Assembly (NCBI GenBank): GCA_935421135.1
Contig: OW285195.1
Coordinates: forward strand, 5,866,701 to 5,930,700
DNA from: Bugulina stolonifera
Taxonomy: Eukaryota; Bryozoa; Gymnolaemata; Cheilostomatida; Bugulidae
DNA length: 64,000 nt
Reading direction: 5' to 3'
In this document: positions 36,451 through 50,300 of the stretch, one piece after another
Position numbering within the stretch: the first letter of the stretch is position 1
Layout: every line of letters begins with the position of its first letter
Made by a program: the position numbers and the translations under genes
Notes under the pieces: generated by a model
What the model was told of the DNA's origin: nothing
What the model saw: the letters and a program-made list of their open reading frames with translations, nothing else
Database searches by the model: none

Positions 36451-39400
36451 ATGTCTACTAAGCTAGTATACTTTACCTTCAATGGGAAGATGGAGAGAGC
36501 CGAGTTCTCAACTATAGACACTGCTTCAGAGGTCAAAGGTTGGTGAATTATAATACTAGCTAATATAGGCCTGATTACATAGTAATTTGGGCTAAATGGT
36601 GCATTGATTCTATGCTTTATATAGGGCCTATTAGGCTATTTTCTGCCCTGTGGCAATGTCTGAAAAATAATTTCAGCACATCCTTTGATTGGCTCCAAAA
36701 TGCACTTGCTACGAAATCCGAACGAATGGTAGAGGATGGTGTGAGAGTAAGTTGGCAGCCTTACGCCATCCTATATATACTATTAGGGTCAGATGGTTGT
36801 TAATTTGATGATTTGTTTGTTGATCTGGTTTTTCTCTGTTACTGTATAGTTAGTAGATGGTGACTTAGTGTAAGTATAGGCATACATATACATGTATACT
36901 CTAGTTGAGGTATAGCGCCTACTTGTAGAATGTTTTCAGTCTTTGAACTGTTAAGTATGTAAAAAGAGTTTGATAGCAGATAGGTTTATATATTAATTAA
37001 TATATAGGCAACTAATTATACATAGATGGATAGTTGAATAGTTTGTACTGATCATAATTATGACCTGCACCACTGGGACTAACAAGCACTATCTGGTCAC
37101 TCTTTTAGATTTATTCAGATCTGCAGCCGAAGTGACATCGTTTGATATAATAAAACTATACAATAGCCAAGGATCCTTAGTCAATATAACCCAACATCTC
37201 GAGGCTAACACACCGGACACCCCGTACTCCCTCGTAGTACTAGCTACCTCAGGTAAGGCCCCCTGCTACTATAATGGTTATCAATGTTATGTCAGATGTG
37301 CTGTTTTCTTGCCTCGAGTAACAACGTTTGAAAAAGACTTGGCTAATCCTTAGACCGACTCCGAACAAGTGGGAGAGGACATTATTGGAGTAAGTTGGCA
37401 GTCATCCAGCTTCCTTTTCTAATAATGTACTATCAGGGGGTGGGTAGTGGGCAGACGTGGTACCTACCTAACCTCTTATGTACTTTAACAGGACATGTAT
37501 GCACTTCAAAATAGAGTGTTCCATACAGAGTTGCATTCTTTCATCTCATTAGTTGACATCCGACCAATAGAAAGTCATTAGCTCACACCGTAAAGTCACA
37601 TTTGGTTCCAATCACGTCATACATGTAGGTCTAGCCTTAAGGGTCTACCTTCTCCATCCAATAGCGTTGTTGCCATCTGGTTGGACGCTGTGTATGGTGG
37701 TTCTGCAGTAGTAGTTGGCTAATTTCCAAAAATAATCATTTATAAAATCGATATGGCGATGTCAAATTGGCCGTCACTGGAAACAGGAAGTAGGCCTACG
37801 CCCACCTGCGGAGAAGCCATCTGTAGGATGGTTACTCTATTCTTGTCTCAGGTTTTCCTTATTGGAGATACAGTCTGAGTTCTTTCGTAATGAGACTTTG
37901 ACCTATGGACCTACACATGCACGCTTGTACGATCATGTCGGTACGTTACTGAGATATTGGATGCAGATTTTGAGTAGGCTGTACGCGATCAGCAACTGTC
38001 TGGCTAGGCCTTTTTAAAACTCAGCAGCCATGTGCTATGTATTATTGTATACCAATAGCCTATGTGCTGCCAGGTATATCTGTGTACCAATACTCACCAA
38101 GAAAATAAGTTGGCGGTTACTTTTGCAGCGTTTAGTGGCTTTTGGCTTCAGGTCTCAATTTGCAAATTTTCTTTTGACTGTAATAGTTTAATAATTTTTA
38201 AAACTCTATTTTCATAGTATAAACAGGCCACCGGGATAGCGCATTGGGTGATGTATGCAGACATGTTTCACTGTTCTGTCCACTCCCTGGCTGTTACTAA
38301 ATAATCCCCCACATTTAATCAAGATCCCCTGCCCTCTGTAATTACCACGTTTGCGCTAGGTTATACTGTTAAGGAGGCCATCCAAAGGTGAACAAACTCC
38401 TTCAGTGAATACTGAGCATTGATTGAGGGTTATCCCCCTCCCTCAGTCCTTTGACAAACTGATGACAAACCCATACTTGGAATGGTGATTGGTACTTGAC
38501 AGGCCATCAGAAAGTACATGCAGGCCTAGGTAGAATGAGGAAATGTGTGCCGCTACCTAATAGTACATGGATACTGTTGGGTAGCGATTCCCTTCCTGCT
38601 CCAACTAGGCATTGCCCTCCTCAGCGCACTGTCTAGTACTTCAGCTTAGTACTGTTTGAGAACTTGGCCAAGTCACAGTTTTAACCAGGTGGAGACAACT
38701 CCCAAGTCACTGCTGCAATACACACACCCAACTGTGTGTTATACATGTACATCTGTATATACCCGACAAAGTATATTATATCATTCCTAGAGCATAAACC
38801 CAACTGTAGCAAATGTATTGACCAGCTGCGCTTTGTAAAACTCCACTCTTTGTTTTTCATCTACAATTCAGATACGTAGTTTTCAAGTTTCTCTGGCATA
38901 TAACACTGGGTGATTCTGCAGCATTTGGCTGGAGGACCGAAATAAAGGGTAAAAATCGGGGAGAGGGGGAGACTTGGCATGTCCGCAATTAATTGTCTCA
39001 CCGTCATAGTTGACCAAGTCGTTAGCCAGATGTATGATATTTGTGTCAAGACAACACTGGCACTGATGGAGATTAGAGGAGCCTGTTTACGTCTTGACCA
39101 TACCAGACTCTCCCACCAGCACGTTCTTATTGCACATCCTTCAACAAACAATTAGATATTATATAAACTATTTATTCCCAAGTGCCACTACACACTAGAC
39201 TTGCCCTAGAGTATATTATATAGAATTCGTCATAATACCTGTTATGACATGTCATTAATTCGCTATAGTAACATAATACTCCTGGAAATACAAGCAATTA
39301 AATATACAAACCCTCCAAGCCAACTTAAGTGCAGTAACCTCTCTGCAGTGTAATATGAGATAATTTATTAATAAACTGTAATGGTGTATTATAGCCCCTC

Positions 39401-42400
39401 ATTTTTGCATATTATTTTGTTGGAATTGAGTATTGATCTCTCTTTGCTTAGATTTTGACCAAAATGTTAGACATCAATAATTGCTCCACTCTATGCATAA
39501 TTAATTTGCTTGGAATTGTAGCTATTTGAGCCACATCCTTTATCTACATGCTCTCTAGACATCACTGTGTCTATATACCATTTATCTCTTAGCCAACTCA
39601 CTGATGAAAGAAGTTGGTACCGACCTCTCCGAAGTAGAGCACAGGCTAGAAGCCTTAGAGTCACACATAATTGTGGAGAATGGGGGACTCCCCGACTCCA
39701 TGAGGCACGTAGAAGAGCAGTTAGAATCACTCAACCACAAACTAGAAGTGAGTACTAGAGTAATTTTAGTGGAATAGCTGAGATTGTTTAGAATGGTTAC
39801 CATGGGAACCCAGCAACTGAGTAGTAGTAGTATGTACCAACACTTCATAGTAGGCCCTGATAGATTGCAGTCATTTATAATAATTAATAAGACCAATAAA
39901 TAATAAGAAATAGAGAGGTTTGCACCGAATACTATGACAGATAGAATATGGTCCATTAGTCTTCAGCTTATTTCATACTCTATCCAAGTAAAACCTTTGC
40001 CTAGGTGTATCTACTAGTTATACTAGGGTCCCCCACCCCCTCCCCCCCCCCCCCCCCCCCGCCCTACTCAGTACTGTGTGAGTAACCCATCATCATACGG
40101 TATGATAGAGCTACGTTATGTAATGATAACTATGCTTGTATGTAGAGTATTATTATAGTGTGTGTATAAATCCACAAACAACTCTGATTGAGAAACTTTA
40201 CTGTTTTGATCTGTGGGGATTCTTGGAAAATTTGCAGTGTGGCAGCTGCCTGCTATTGCTGCCTCTCCTGTTATATTTGGTGGTAGGCCTATATATAGAT
40301 AAACTAGCGTCTAATAGCAAATATATGTACTTTACTCACTATTTAGGCCTACTAGCAATTATAGACCCATGTAAACAACCCTCGAGTTGACACACTGTAT
40401 CATTCTCTAAGATGTAGGCCTAATATTAGTGTAAACAAACAGCTTGTAATATGTTGCTATTTTGTCAATATGGAAGTTGAGTACAAAATTAATCAATGCT
40501 GCTGGAAATAAGCCATCAGATTATTCTGTTTTGACTTTCCACCAACGTGCAATCAACTTCTCAACAAGACTTACCTAATTTTTTGGTATGTTGTATGTGA
40601 TAATGTGTATTTCACATACTAGCCCTGCATAGCCTACGGTTAGAAATGTTAACATAAATATGTATAGATTTTGCAACATACCTAATCTACATGTATTTAG
40701 TTCATTTAATATAGGCCTACATGTAGGCTATGTTTCACAACTTTTATGGGAAAAATAAATAAACATTGGAAATTTACAATAATTTTTCTAGATTTTTCTA
40801 AATTTGTGTATTTTAATTGCCCTATACTATAGGCTACACAGTAGCCTAGACCCAACAACTATTTGCAATGTACTTGGCATTATAAAAACATGTTGTTTTC
40901 TTGTATTGAAAATTAATTTCCATTGAATCTGCCATATACTCAACTAAATAACTATTAAAAGGGTTTTTCTCAGAGTAAATCCTATTAAATATTTAAATTT
41001 TTGGGCTGGTAGCTTTTCATTCTTGTGTTTTTGCACTTTTATCCTCTTGTTCTGATGTAAATGTACTGAAATTTAAATTCTTAGGTCTTCGTGTTTGTGG
41101 AAGGATTATAATACGTGACCACAGTATGATGTTCAGTCAGGTTACGCATGACACAGTTACTTTGTAGTGTGGGGTTACATATAGTGACATGGTATTGTGT
41201 GTGTGTAAATAACTGCCTGTTTACCATAAGCTGTGAGTCAGCGAGTAGCTGGAGTTTCACAGCTTAGCCTCAGTTCTCTCTGAAGTTTCCTTGTGGGGCA
41301 ACCTAAATGTTTGCTGGCTCAAATACAATCATGTTTAGGCTGATAATGTGTTTTACAGGTTGTTGTGGGATTTGTCTTTTCTTGAATAATCAAATTGAAT
41401 ATATTTGGATAAAGTTGTTATTAATATTGAAACAAATTTTGGTTTTAAATAAATGAAATCTTTTGGCTACTAGGGAATATGATGTAGGCCACCATGGGTC
41501 AGAGGTCATTCACACCAATAACAGATACAGTAAACCTATTATTTCAGAAGCCTCTAGTATCGCTAGAATCAACCAATAGCAGACAGGCTTACTCTGAACT
41601 CTCTGGAATCTAAGAAAATTAGTTGATTATTCCAACTGTTTTACTCAATTATACACAAACGGTTGCATAACTCAAATATGATACTAACCCAATACTCTAA
41701 TCTGTTACAGGGCATTGAACATCTAAGCTGGATTGGACTATCTAAAGACCTCAATGGATCGCAGACGTACGCCAAGTCTAGTAGATGTAAACGATTTAGC
41801 AACGGAGATGTGGAGATGACTACGAATAATAATTGGAAAAAACCCAACTCCAACTCCCTACCTCATTACTGCCAGTCAGAATCTGATATGGACTGTGAGA
41901 CTGTGTTTGAGAAGTTTGATAGAATGAGGTAGGCAGCACCCCACCCGCTCTAATCCACTGCTGTTTAGAATACCTAGGGCTAGCTATGAATATGGGAATT
42001 AGATTATTCAGTTGGCTTGTTTTGTTTCTTTGGTAGGGGAATTGAATCAATTATGTAGTTTAGTCAATTAACCTGCTACTAGAAGGTACTAACTGCGGAT
42101 TAGTGTCTAATTAGCTGGATTGTCTAACAGAGTTTACTCTAAAGTTGTTGCTAGCCTAGGGTACTGTATGTATCTACTTGGTACTGTGTACATGTACTGT
42201 ACGTAGTGTATGGTTGATACTGCACGTGTACATGTACCGCATAGTGTGTGTAGATACAAGTAGGCCTATTTAGGCCCTACATGCACCTACATGTATATAC
42301 ACTTATGCAGTGGGTGTAAGTATAGGCTTGTATACGTACACCTGTAGGCTATAGTATCTAATGCCTATGTAATGTAGTACTGATTATTCCCTGCATATGT

Positions 42401-45400
42401 CGACTCGGTGACAATATTCAGTGAATTAATACTAAATAACGGTCTACTCTTACTCAACAAGGTGGTTCGTCTTCTATGTTATATTGTAGGCCTATATAAT
42501 TATATAACCAGACAAGGGTCTTTAAGCTTTCTTACACGCTTCTCTGTCTTTTGATCAACTTGTTCCACCATGACCTTGGTTCAGTTGATGGGTACAATGA
42601 TTAGTCCTGAACTACTCTGTTTGTAATTCTAGTAAATACTATTATGGATAGTAAAACAAGATGCATTTCATTTTGATTTTTTTTATATATTTCAACACTC
42701 ATCCGAGCATCATTTTATCCTCTGATGATGATGCTCGGATGAGCGTTGAAATATAAGGAAAAAAATATGAATGCGTCTTGTTTTATTATTCATAATAAAA
42801 ATACTAGCCTACATGTAGCTCACACTAGCATTTTTCAAAATACTATTCTGATTTGGAGTTGTTCCCTCTTTATTCTAATTGTGAGGAATTGTTTCCTTTA
42901 TGCTCAGCCAATCAACGCACACTATATCTCTCTAGTAACTGCTTGTGTTTGCATAGGTTTGCTATTATCTGTTCACAGAGACATGGACGTGAAGAGCGAG
43001 GTGAAAGGACTGCTAGAGAGTGTTAACTTCAACAACTGGCAGTGGAATGAACCGGAGATGCTCGTCTTACTTAGACAGATGTACATAGACCTCGGATTCC
43101 TAGAGACATTCAATATACCCGTTAGTTTACTCCTCAATCCTATGTCTATGGGTTACACAAAAAGATGCGTGAGAGTCATGTGACTTGCACTGGTGGTAGT
43201 TGTTAGGCTCTTGTTATCCATAGCGATTTCTGTTTAAAATAAATGTTTTGCCGTTATATGGCTAAGACCACAGTATTACTATTTTTGAGGACCTTGTCCT
43301 AAGTGGTCATCCACATTATAGATGCATTACAATATTGATATTATCAAAGATATAGCATTGATGGGGCAACTCCAAAGTAGATATACCAGTATTGATACTG
43401 AACTCTATTGTTACTAATTCCAACTGTGTGTTGTAGAAGAGTACATTTCATACATGGCTGTGTGAGGTGTACAGGAGCTACAATAGAGTCCCTTTCCATA
43501 ATTTCAAGCACTGCTTCATGGTGTCACAGATGGTAGGTAGCACCTGTTGTCACTTGCTGTGTCTATGTTAGTTTATATTAGTGGATATGCCGTCCACAAA
43601 TTCTGCGGTATGGAACTTGCTTTCGGCTAAGTTAGTCTCCACAATACATATACTATAGATGGTATATAGTGCACTACAACTTACTATCTATAACCTATAT
43701 CTAAATATGGTATATAATGTAACATACTCTCTCCAAACTACATGTATATCTATAGATGGTATATAATGTAACTTACTATCTATAAACTATATCTATAGAT
43801 GGTATATAATGTAACTTACTAGCTATATAACTTATATCATTCTATAGATGGTATATAATGTAACTTACTATCTATAATCTACATGTATATCTATAGACGG
43901 TATATAATGTAACATACTCTCTCCAATCTACATGTAATTATGTCTATAGATGGTATATTAATATAATGTACCTTACTATCTATATAAACTATATATATAG
44001 ATGTATGGGCTGATCCAGCAGCTGAATCTAAGCAGCTCGTTCTCACAGCCGGAGTTGTTCTCTCTACTCACTTCTGCTGTCTGCCATGACCTTGACCATC
44101 CAGGCTATAATAACTCATACCAGGTGGGGACGGGTGCCCAGCCCCCTTCTTGCTGTGGCTTTTATGTGTTGCCAAATTAATATTGGTTAGAGATAGCCTA
44201 GAACATACAGTGCTGATTTTAAGTATACTTGAGTTCATACTAGCCTTGTCTATGTGACACTGCAGGTAAATGCACATACTGCACATATATATGTCTATAT
44301 AACACTGTAGGTAAACGCACGGACAGAGCTGGCTGTCAGGTATAATGACACATCAGTATTAGAGAATCATCACTGCTCTGTGGCATTCAAGATATTCTCC
44401 TCCGAAGGCTGTAACATACTCAAAAACATGTCCGAAGAAACGTACAAACAAGTGCGACAGTGTATGATAAGGTATATATTTACTGCGGGACTTGCATCTG
44501 TCAATAGCAGCTAGCTAGTTGAACTGTCTGGCTTGGTTATACACATAGCCTTATATGCAGACATGTATCTTTGAGGGAACAAGGTTGCTACAGATTACAT
44601 TCTCTTGTGTTTCTCTATACCAGGTGTATACTGGCTACAGATATGGCGAAGCATAATGAAATTTTATCAGATTTCACAAAGATTATTCCTACGTTTGACT
44701 TCAGTAAAACAGATCACAGACACCAGGTTTGTCACTCTATCCACAGCTTACACTAAAACCCTGTGTAAATTATACTTGGGTAATGTTATATACTCGTACC
44801 CTAGGTCATTCAATACTTTGTGATAGCATTCCTCTCTGATTGTGTGAAATTTTGAGATGGTACGTATGAAACCGATTATTCCATTGTCTATTGATGAGTC
44901 AGTAAAAGGACTTAAACTCGATGTTTTAGCTGATGATGATATTGATTAAGTGTGCAGACATATCTAATGAGTGCAGACCAATGGAGGTCGCAGAGCCATG
45001 GATAGACTGTCTTCTGCAAGAATTTTTTACCCAGGTGGGTGGTAGAGGTACTAGTAGTAGTACAATGTAGTAGTGGTGGTAGTAGTGGTAGTATTAATAG
45101 TATTCATTTACTCACAAAAGGACTAATGCTCTTCTCTGCCTACTGTAGCTTGTGTTCTTACTTGTAGAGTGATTTAGAGAAGAAGGAAGGCTTACCTGTC
45201 TCCCCATTCATGGACCGTGATAAAGTTAACAAGAACTCATCACAAATCAACTTCATCAAGTTTGTTCTCCTACCATTATTTGAAGCTCTGGCAGAACTCT
45301 ATCCTGGGATACAGGTCAGTAGCTGGTAGGGGTGTAGCTAGATATCGTTAGGGGTGTAGCTAGATCCCGTTAGGAGTGTAGATATCGACATGTACTCTAG

Positions 45401-46057
45401 ACATGTAGCTAAACATCTTCGAATTCCCAATGGTGTAGCTTCATGAGAGGCCGTTTAGGCTGGCTGAGCCTCATTCTAAATCCAAGCAGCATGCTGTGTA
45501 GGCAAATGCCAAAATGTCAATCTCTTTAAAGGGCGCTGTCATGGAGTCCTGTTGTACTTTTTGACATTGTCTACTGTAACTCCACTTCAATTATGGAGTT
45601 TATTTAAGATTGACTCTTCTTATTGGCTGGATATTAGGTAATGTCACTGTCGAACTGACCCTACGACTAGTCCATAGGGTCAGACCTACAAACAACAAAA
45701 CTGACCTATCAAGGCTCACCACTCTCATGTAGCTGACTATCATTGATCCAGACTGCACTGTCTGTGGAATACTGCATTGTGTTGAGGCATAGCTGTTATT
45801 CAGTGCATATAACGCGTGTAGTTGAACTTATTCAAGGTCATTTAATGCTTGAGATCATCTTATCGATGTGAATTTCTATTCATATGCAGGACCCAATCAT
45901 TGGACCCCTCCAAGATGCTCTCCAATATTATCAGAGATTAGCCTCAGCTCCTCCCACTTCTCCGCCCACCACCTCAACCAAGACTTCTAAACTATCCAAA
46001 ACTAGTGCCGATAGTAATCACCACCCCCTGGTGGTGACACAGACCAACGGAGTATAG
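36451..46057 (+). CDS. PDE9A: PDE9A-type 3',5'-cGMP phosphodiesterase, 12 exons
   Basis: Predicted to hydrolyse cGMP to 5'-GMP in the cytosol. Exons: 36451-36538, 37109-37252, 39593-39747, 41711-41928, 42979-43120, 43437-43532, 44001-44123, 44311-44471, 44624-44726, 44930-45034, 45168-45314, 45890-46057. They join in phase into 549 residues, near the usual family length of about 590 or less. The N-terminal ~80 residues and a coiled-coil-like, Glu/Leu-rich exon 3 resemble the PDE9A N-terminus. The catalytic domain starts around residue 200. Metal ligands are visible: HNFKH with H270 and H274, [10 protein letters not shown] at 310-319, and D420 in the ADISNE stretch. Q471 (SSQINFIKF) is the invariant nucleotide-binding glutamine. 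No GAF domain is present, as expected for PDE9. The tail is Ser/Thr/Pro-rich and poorly conserved. An AATAAA near 46391 is a possible poly(A) signal. It sits between two inverted ABCG genes and converges on copy 2, about 1.25 kb away. Confidence 0.93.
40026..40061. repeat. Poly(C) tract in PDE9A intron 3
   Basis: A long, almost pure run of C. A similar shorter C tract lies in ABCG copy 1 intron 1 near 3274. Confidence 0.85.
42653..42784. mobile_element. Foldback (hairpin) element in PDE9A intron 4
   Basis: The left arm begins AAAACAAGATGCATT and runs to CTCATCCGAGCATCAT. The right arm is its imperfect inverted copy, ending AATGCGTCTTGTTTT. Arms of about 60 bases surround a loop of roughly ten bases. 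This is the form of a small foldback MITE. No target-site duplication was determined. Confidence 0.7.
43652..44000. repeat. Minisatellite filling the end of PDE9A intron 6
   Basis: Units of roughly 43-52 bases, each with a core close to CTATAGATGGTATATAATG, recur at about 43652, 43750, 43793, 43842, 43891 and 43943, with a worn unit near 43703. The last unit runs directly into the exon 7 acceptor (TATATATAG at 43992-44000, then ATG). Confidence 0.8.
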
Positions 46058-47306
46058 CATTAGGCTATAGGATTCAGAGTAATATTACGTCCATATTAAA
46101 AAATCTCTACTCAAACCCTCACTAGAAAGTATTAGTTTATATAGTGTACTTGTGCGTACAATCATGTGGTAATATGATAATCATAGTATGCATGTATATT
46201 GATTGCTTGTTATAATATTATATATTATATTAGAATATTCTGTTACCAAATAGTACACAAATATTCCTAGTAATATTATGTAATTATCATCCTGTGTGTC
46301 TTTCTGTTGTATAAATTTGATAATCATTAATGATAGTAATATATTCTAATGATATTTATATTATATTCATTTATTTGAATTGTGAACAGAAATAAAAATG
46401 TAGCCTTTTATGTTCTATCCTCGTAGACTGCTGAAATTAGTGGCTATTCAAGAATGCTTAACTGTTTAAAGTTGTCTGCTCTTTACTCAAAAAAGAATTC
46501 TGCATTATCACCATAATAATATTATAATCATGTACATTGTATAATGTATGTGAATTGTTTTTATTCTATTCACCAAGTACAATTTAAAATACATTTCCAT
46601 CCAGTAGAATATATATGGTCGCAATGTCATAGTATAAATGCAAAAGTAACAGTCATGTCATTATATTATATACACTGTATGTGTACAATCTAGATAGACT
46701 AAAGGAGATCTGAAATGTAGATAGTCAAAATATTTTTGCATACTCCAAAAGTATTTGTCCACAAAATAGTAATAATAAAAGGCTAAGTTCTGCACTAAGA
46801 GATGGAAATACAGCTAATATTAACTGCACTGTCTCTGGTGCACAGGAAACATATTTCATATGAATAGGAAGGACTTCTCCCTCACCCCCATATATTGAGT
46901 CATTTACAACTAGAAACCTGGGTAAACCCTTCACATGAGTGGGTGGTTTAGTTGGTTATGGATAGGCAGTTAGGTACAGTTACAGGTCTCATCAATTCAT
47001 GCACAAATGAACATTGTCTAGTTACCTAATGCTAATTATTATAAAAATATACTTAGGCATTTGTATGACCACAGTCACATGCTTGCATCAGTCTAACTGG
47101 TAGAAGTTCTAAAGCTTAATATAAGCTGTTTATACATGTAACTTGATATAGTAGTTTATATCTTCGGTGTGTCCATAACTAATAAATACTTAAAGCATAT
47201 AGTTAGAACGCGGAGTTGTTCTCTCTCTTCTTCGTTTCTGTTGATAACCGAGAAGAGAGAGGATAACTTTTCGTAACAATGCATGAGGTGAAATACCCCA
47301 AGGAGA
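46058..47306. other. Convergent intergenic region between PDE9A and ABCG copy 2
   Basis: Contains the two 3' UTRs. AATAAA near 46391 could serve PDE9A. Just below 47307, on the minus strand, is a block shared with the 3' flank of copy 1. No other gene is seen. Confidence 0.5.
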
Positions 47307-50300
47307 TCATGCCATGCTGGGTTTCCTAACAAACCGAAGGACTAAATATGTCACTATCTTCAGTGTCAGCGTGTAGCCTATCAGTACAAACACATGGTGC
47401 TGAATAGTCCAACCTGAACTGCTCATGGTGTAGGTCTCAAGTAACTCCTCTTTGTTAATGAAGGTAGGAACAGGTGGATCACTACTCTGTGTAACGTTGA
47501 ATGAGGTCTGCAGAATGCTGGAATTTCTGCAGGACTTGTATTTACTGAACTCTTCAGCACACCTGAAGTATAGATAAGTTATTGTGATACCACATCAGAC
47601 CAGACCAAAGCAGTTACAAACCACAGTGAGAAAGACGTAGAAATTATTGATTTGCTACAGTTGAAGATGAAATGCTGATAAAGTGATCGATCAGTCAGTC
47701 CAGTAATTAGATGCCAATTTAAGTGGGCAAATGTCTCAATACTATAAAACTTGTTATCTACGAAATAAAATACACAGTGTGGTTTCTGTATGATACTATA
47801 TTATCACAAACAGTAATCGACAGCATGGATGGACTTTTAATCGATGTCTAATAGACTGGTGCAATCCCTCTTCTATACAGCGAGTAAACAGTTGTTCGGT
47901 TGAATTGGATTGCTTTAGAAATATCTACATGTACTTCTAATAATTAGACAGGCATTTCTGAACCTGTCAGGAGTAGATAATTCCGAAGTTACCGGCACCT
48001 TGTACATGTCATATTGAAAGACTGTTGTATTATTAATGTATTAAGTTGTCTTCCCTTGTATAGATAGAAAGCTTACCTGTTGAAAGCTATTTACATGTAA
48101 GGGTCAGTTTTGAGATTGAGCTAGAATGTATAGGTTGCAAATATAGAAGTCTTGCTAAATGATATAAATATACAACATGGTGGCAGCGGTTTAAGTACCC
48201 AGAGTGTAAAGATAATGGAAGGTATTCTACCCCCTGGCCAGCTCAATTTGAGGGCAGATGATTTGGCTGGAGAATGGAGGTGGGTGAGAACATTCAGTGA
48301 TTATCTCCTAGCAATTGACTTGACTGCTATCACTAAGGCAGCAGAACGGAGGAAATTGGCTTCGTTCAGACACATTGGAGGTGAAGATGTGAGAGAGATC
48401 TACTCACAAATGGAATTCTTGTCTGAGCCTGATGAGACTACAGGTGTTAGAACTGAGATAGAAGAAGGGGCTACTGGCAGAAAGCTAAGCAATGTGATAG
48501 GGAGATTCTCAGAGTATTGTAACCCTCGTTCAGGAATAGTAGTGAGTAGATTCCAGTTTCACAATTGTAAGCAAAATGGGGAGACCATTGATGTGTTCTT
48601 GATGAAGTTGAGAAGATTATCTGAACAATGTGATTTCGGTAACCAGAAAGAGTCTCTAATAAGAGATAAACTGCTTTTTGGTCTGGATGATGAAAGAAAG
48701 AGAGAGAAGTTGATGTGTGAGTCAGATGAAAAGTTAACTCTAGATTTTGTGGTCAAGACATTGAGAATAGCTGAGAAGTCAGGTAGGCTGCAATCATCTA
48801 AACAAAGTGAGGTGAAGCGTGAAGAGATAGGTGCCGTTAGAGGTAGGATTTTAGAGAAGTCAGAGCATTGTAGAGATAGAATGTTAGAGAAGTCAGAGTA
48901 TAGAGATAGGTATTTAGAGAAGTCAGAGTATAGAAATAATGAAGAAATAGGTGCGGTTAGAAATAGGATGTTAGAGAAGTCAGAATACAAAAATAAGCCA
49001 GGCCAGTTTCACACTAGATGTGATAATTGCGGGAAAAGGCACACCAAATTTCAAAGGTGTCCTGCCTTAGGCACAGACTGTGCAAAATGTGGCAAGTCAA
49101 ATCATTGGGCTAAGATGTTAGATGTGTAGAAGTAAGAGACAGGTAGATGAGGTTACAAGATTGGAGGAAGTGCAGGATGTGTATTTAGGAGAAGTTTTAC
49201 ATATTGAAACTGTTGAATCTCAATCCTGGTTTACTAACCTCACAGTAAGCACTAGTAGAAGTAAAAGTCAAAGAATTCGGTTCAAATTAGATACAGGGGC
49301 AGCCTTGACCATATGTGGCCAAGGACATTGCACAGGTAAAATGAAACACACATTGAAAAAGCTTTTTGGACCTGGAAATACACCCCTGGTTTGCTATGGA
49401 GTGATTAAGTGTGAGATGAGAGCCAGAAATGTGAGCGTAGAAGAAGATTTGTATGTAGTGAAAAACCAGAAAACTCCACTTTTGAGTCGATCAGCCTGTG
49501 AACGACTCAAGTTAGTTTCAGTTGATGACACTCAATGTGTGACTGTTAATGACCGACTGTTTAAAGGACTTGGAAAGATGAAAAATCCCCATACCATTAC
49601 TCTAAAGGGAGATGTCAAACCATACGCTATTCATGTACCCCGTCCCATTCCATTTCCACGAAGAAAGGCAGCAGACGATGCTTTACAGCAGATGGTCCAA
49701 GATGGAGTGATTGTCAAAGTAGAAGATGGGCCAACACCATGGGTAGCACCGATGGTTGTAGTGCCGAAGTCAGATCCCAATAAAGTGAGAATATGCACAG
49801 ACTACACAGAATTGAATAAATACATTTTGAGAGAGATTCACCCAATGTCCACCGTTGATAGTAGTCTTGCTATGCTTGGCCAAGGGGTGTTGTTCTCAAA
49901 GATTGACGCCAATAGTGGGTTTTGGCAAATCCCTCTCACTGAAGAGTCAAGCAAACTGACCACGTTCCTCACCCACTCAGGAAGATACCGTTACCGGAGA
50001 TTACCCCAAGGTTTATGCAGCTCACCAGAAATCTTTGTGGCAGAGATGAATACAATTCTTGAAGGGGTTGCAGGTGTTGTCATACATATGGATGACATAT
50101 TAGTGTTTGGTAATAGCAACAGCAACATGATGAGAGACTTCAGGTTGTGTTAGACAGGTTATATAAAGCTGGCATGACTCTAAACAAAGCCAAGTGTAAG
50201 TTTGGTGTTCCTTCAGTGGAATTTCTTGGTTATGTTATTGATAAATCTGGAATTCATGCAGGACCAAGATTACAAGGCATAGTTGACTTTCCAGTGCCAA

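Noticed and set aside
36612..37398. Weak similarity between 36650-36760 (intron 1) and 37300-37400 (intron 2) of PDE9A, both ending GAGTAAGTTGGCAG
   Set aside because: Only a short tail matches well; not enough to call a repeat or alternative exons without an alignment.
38861..39151. Minus-strand open frame in PDE9A intron 2, with a P-loop-like stretch in a neighbouring frame
   Set aside because: Coding resemblance is split between frames, with stops in the frame holding the P-loop-like residues. At best a worn pseudogene fragment; no family could be named.
49129..50147. Programmed ribosomal frameshifting as the cause of the gag/pol and RT frame changes
   Set aside because: No convincing slippery site was seen. 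The first change coincides with a 7-base duplication that breaks a zinc knuckle, the second lies inside the RT, and a nonsense codon follows, so decay explains all three.
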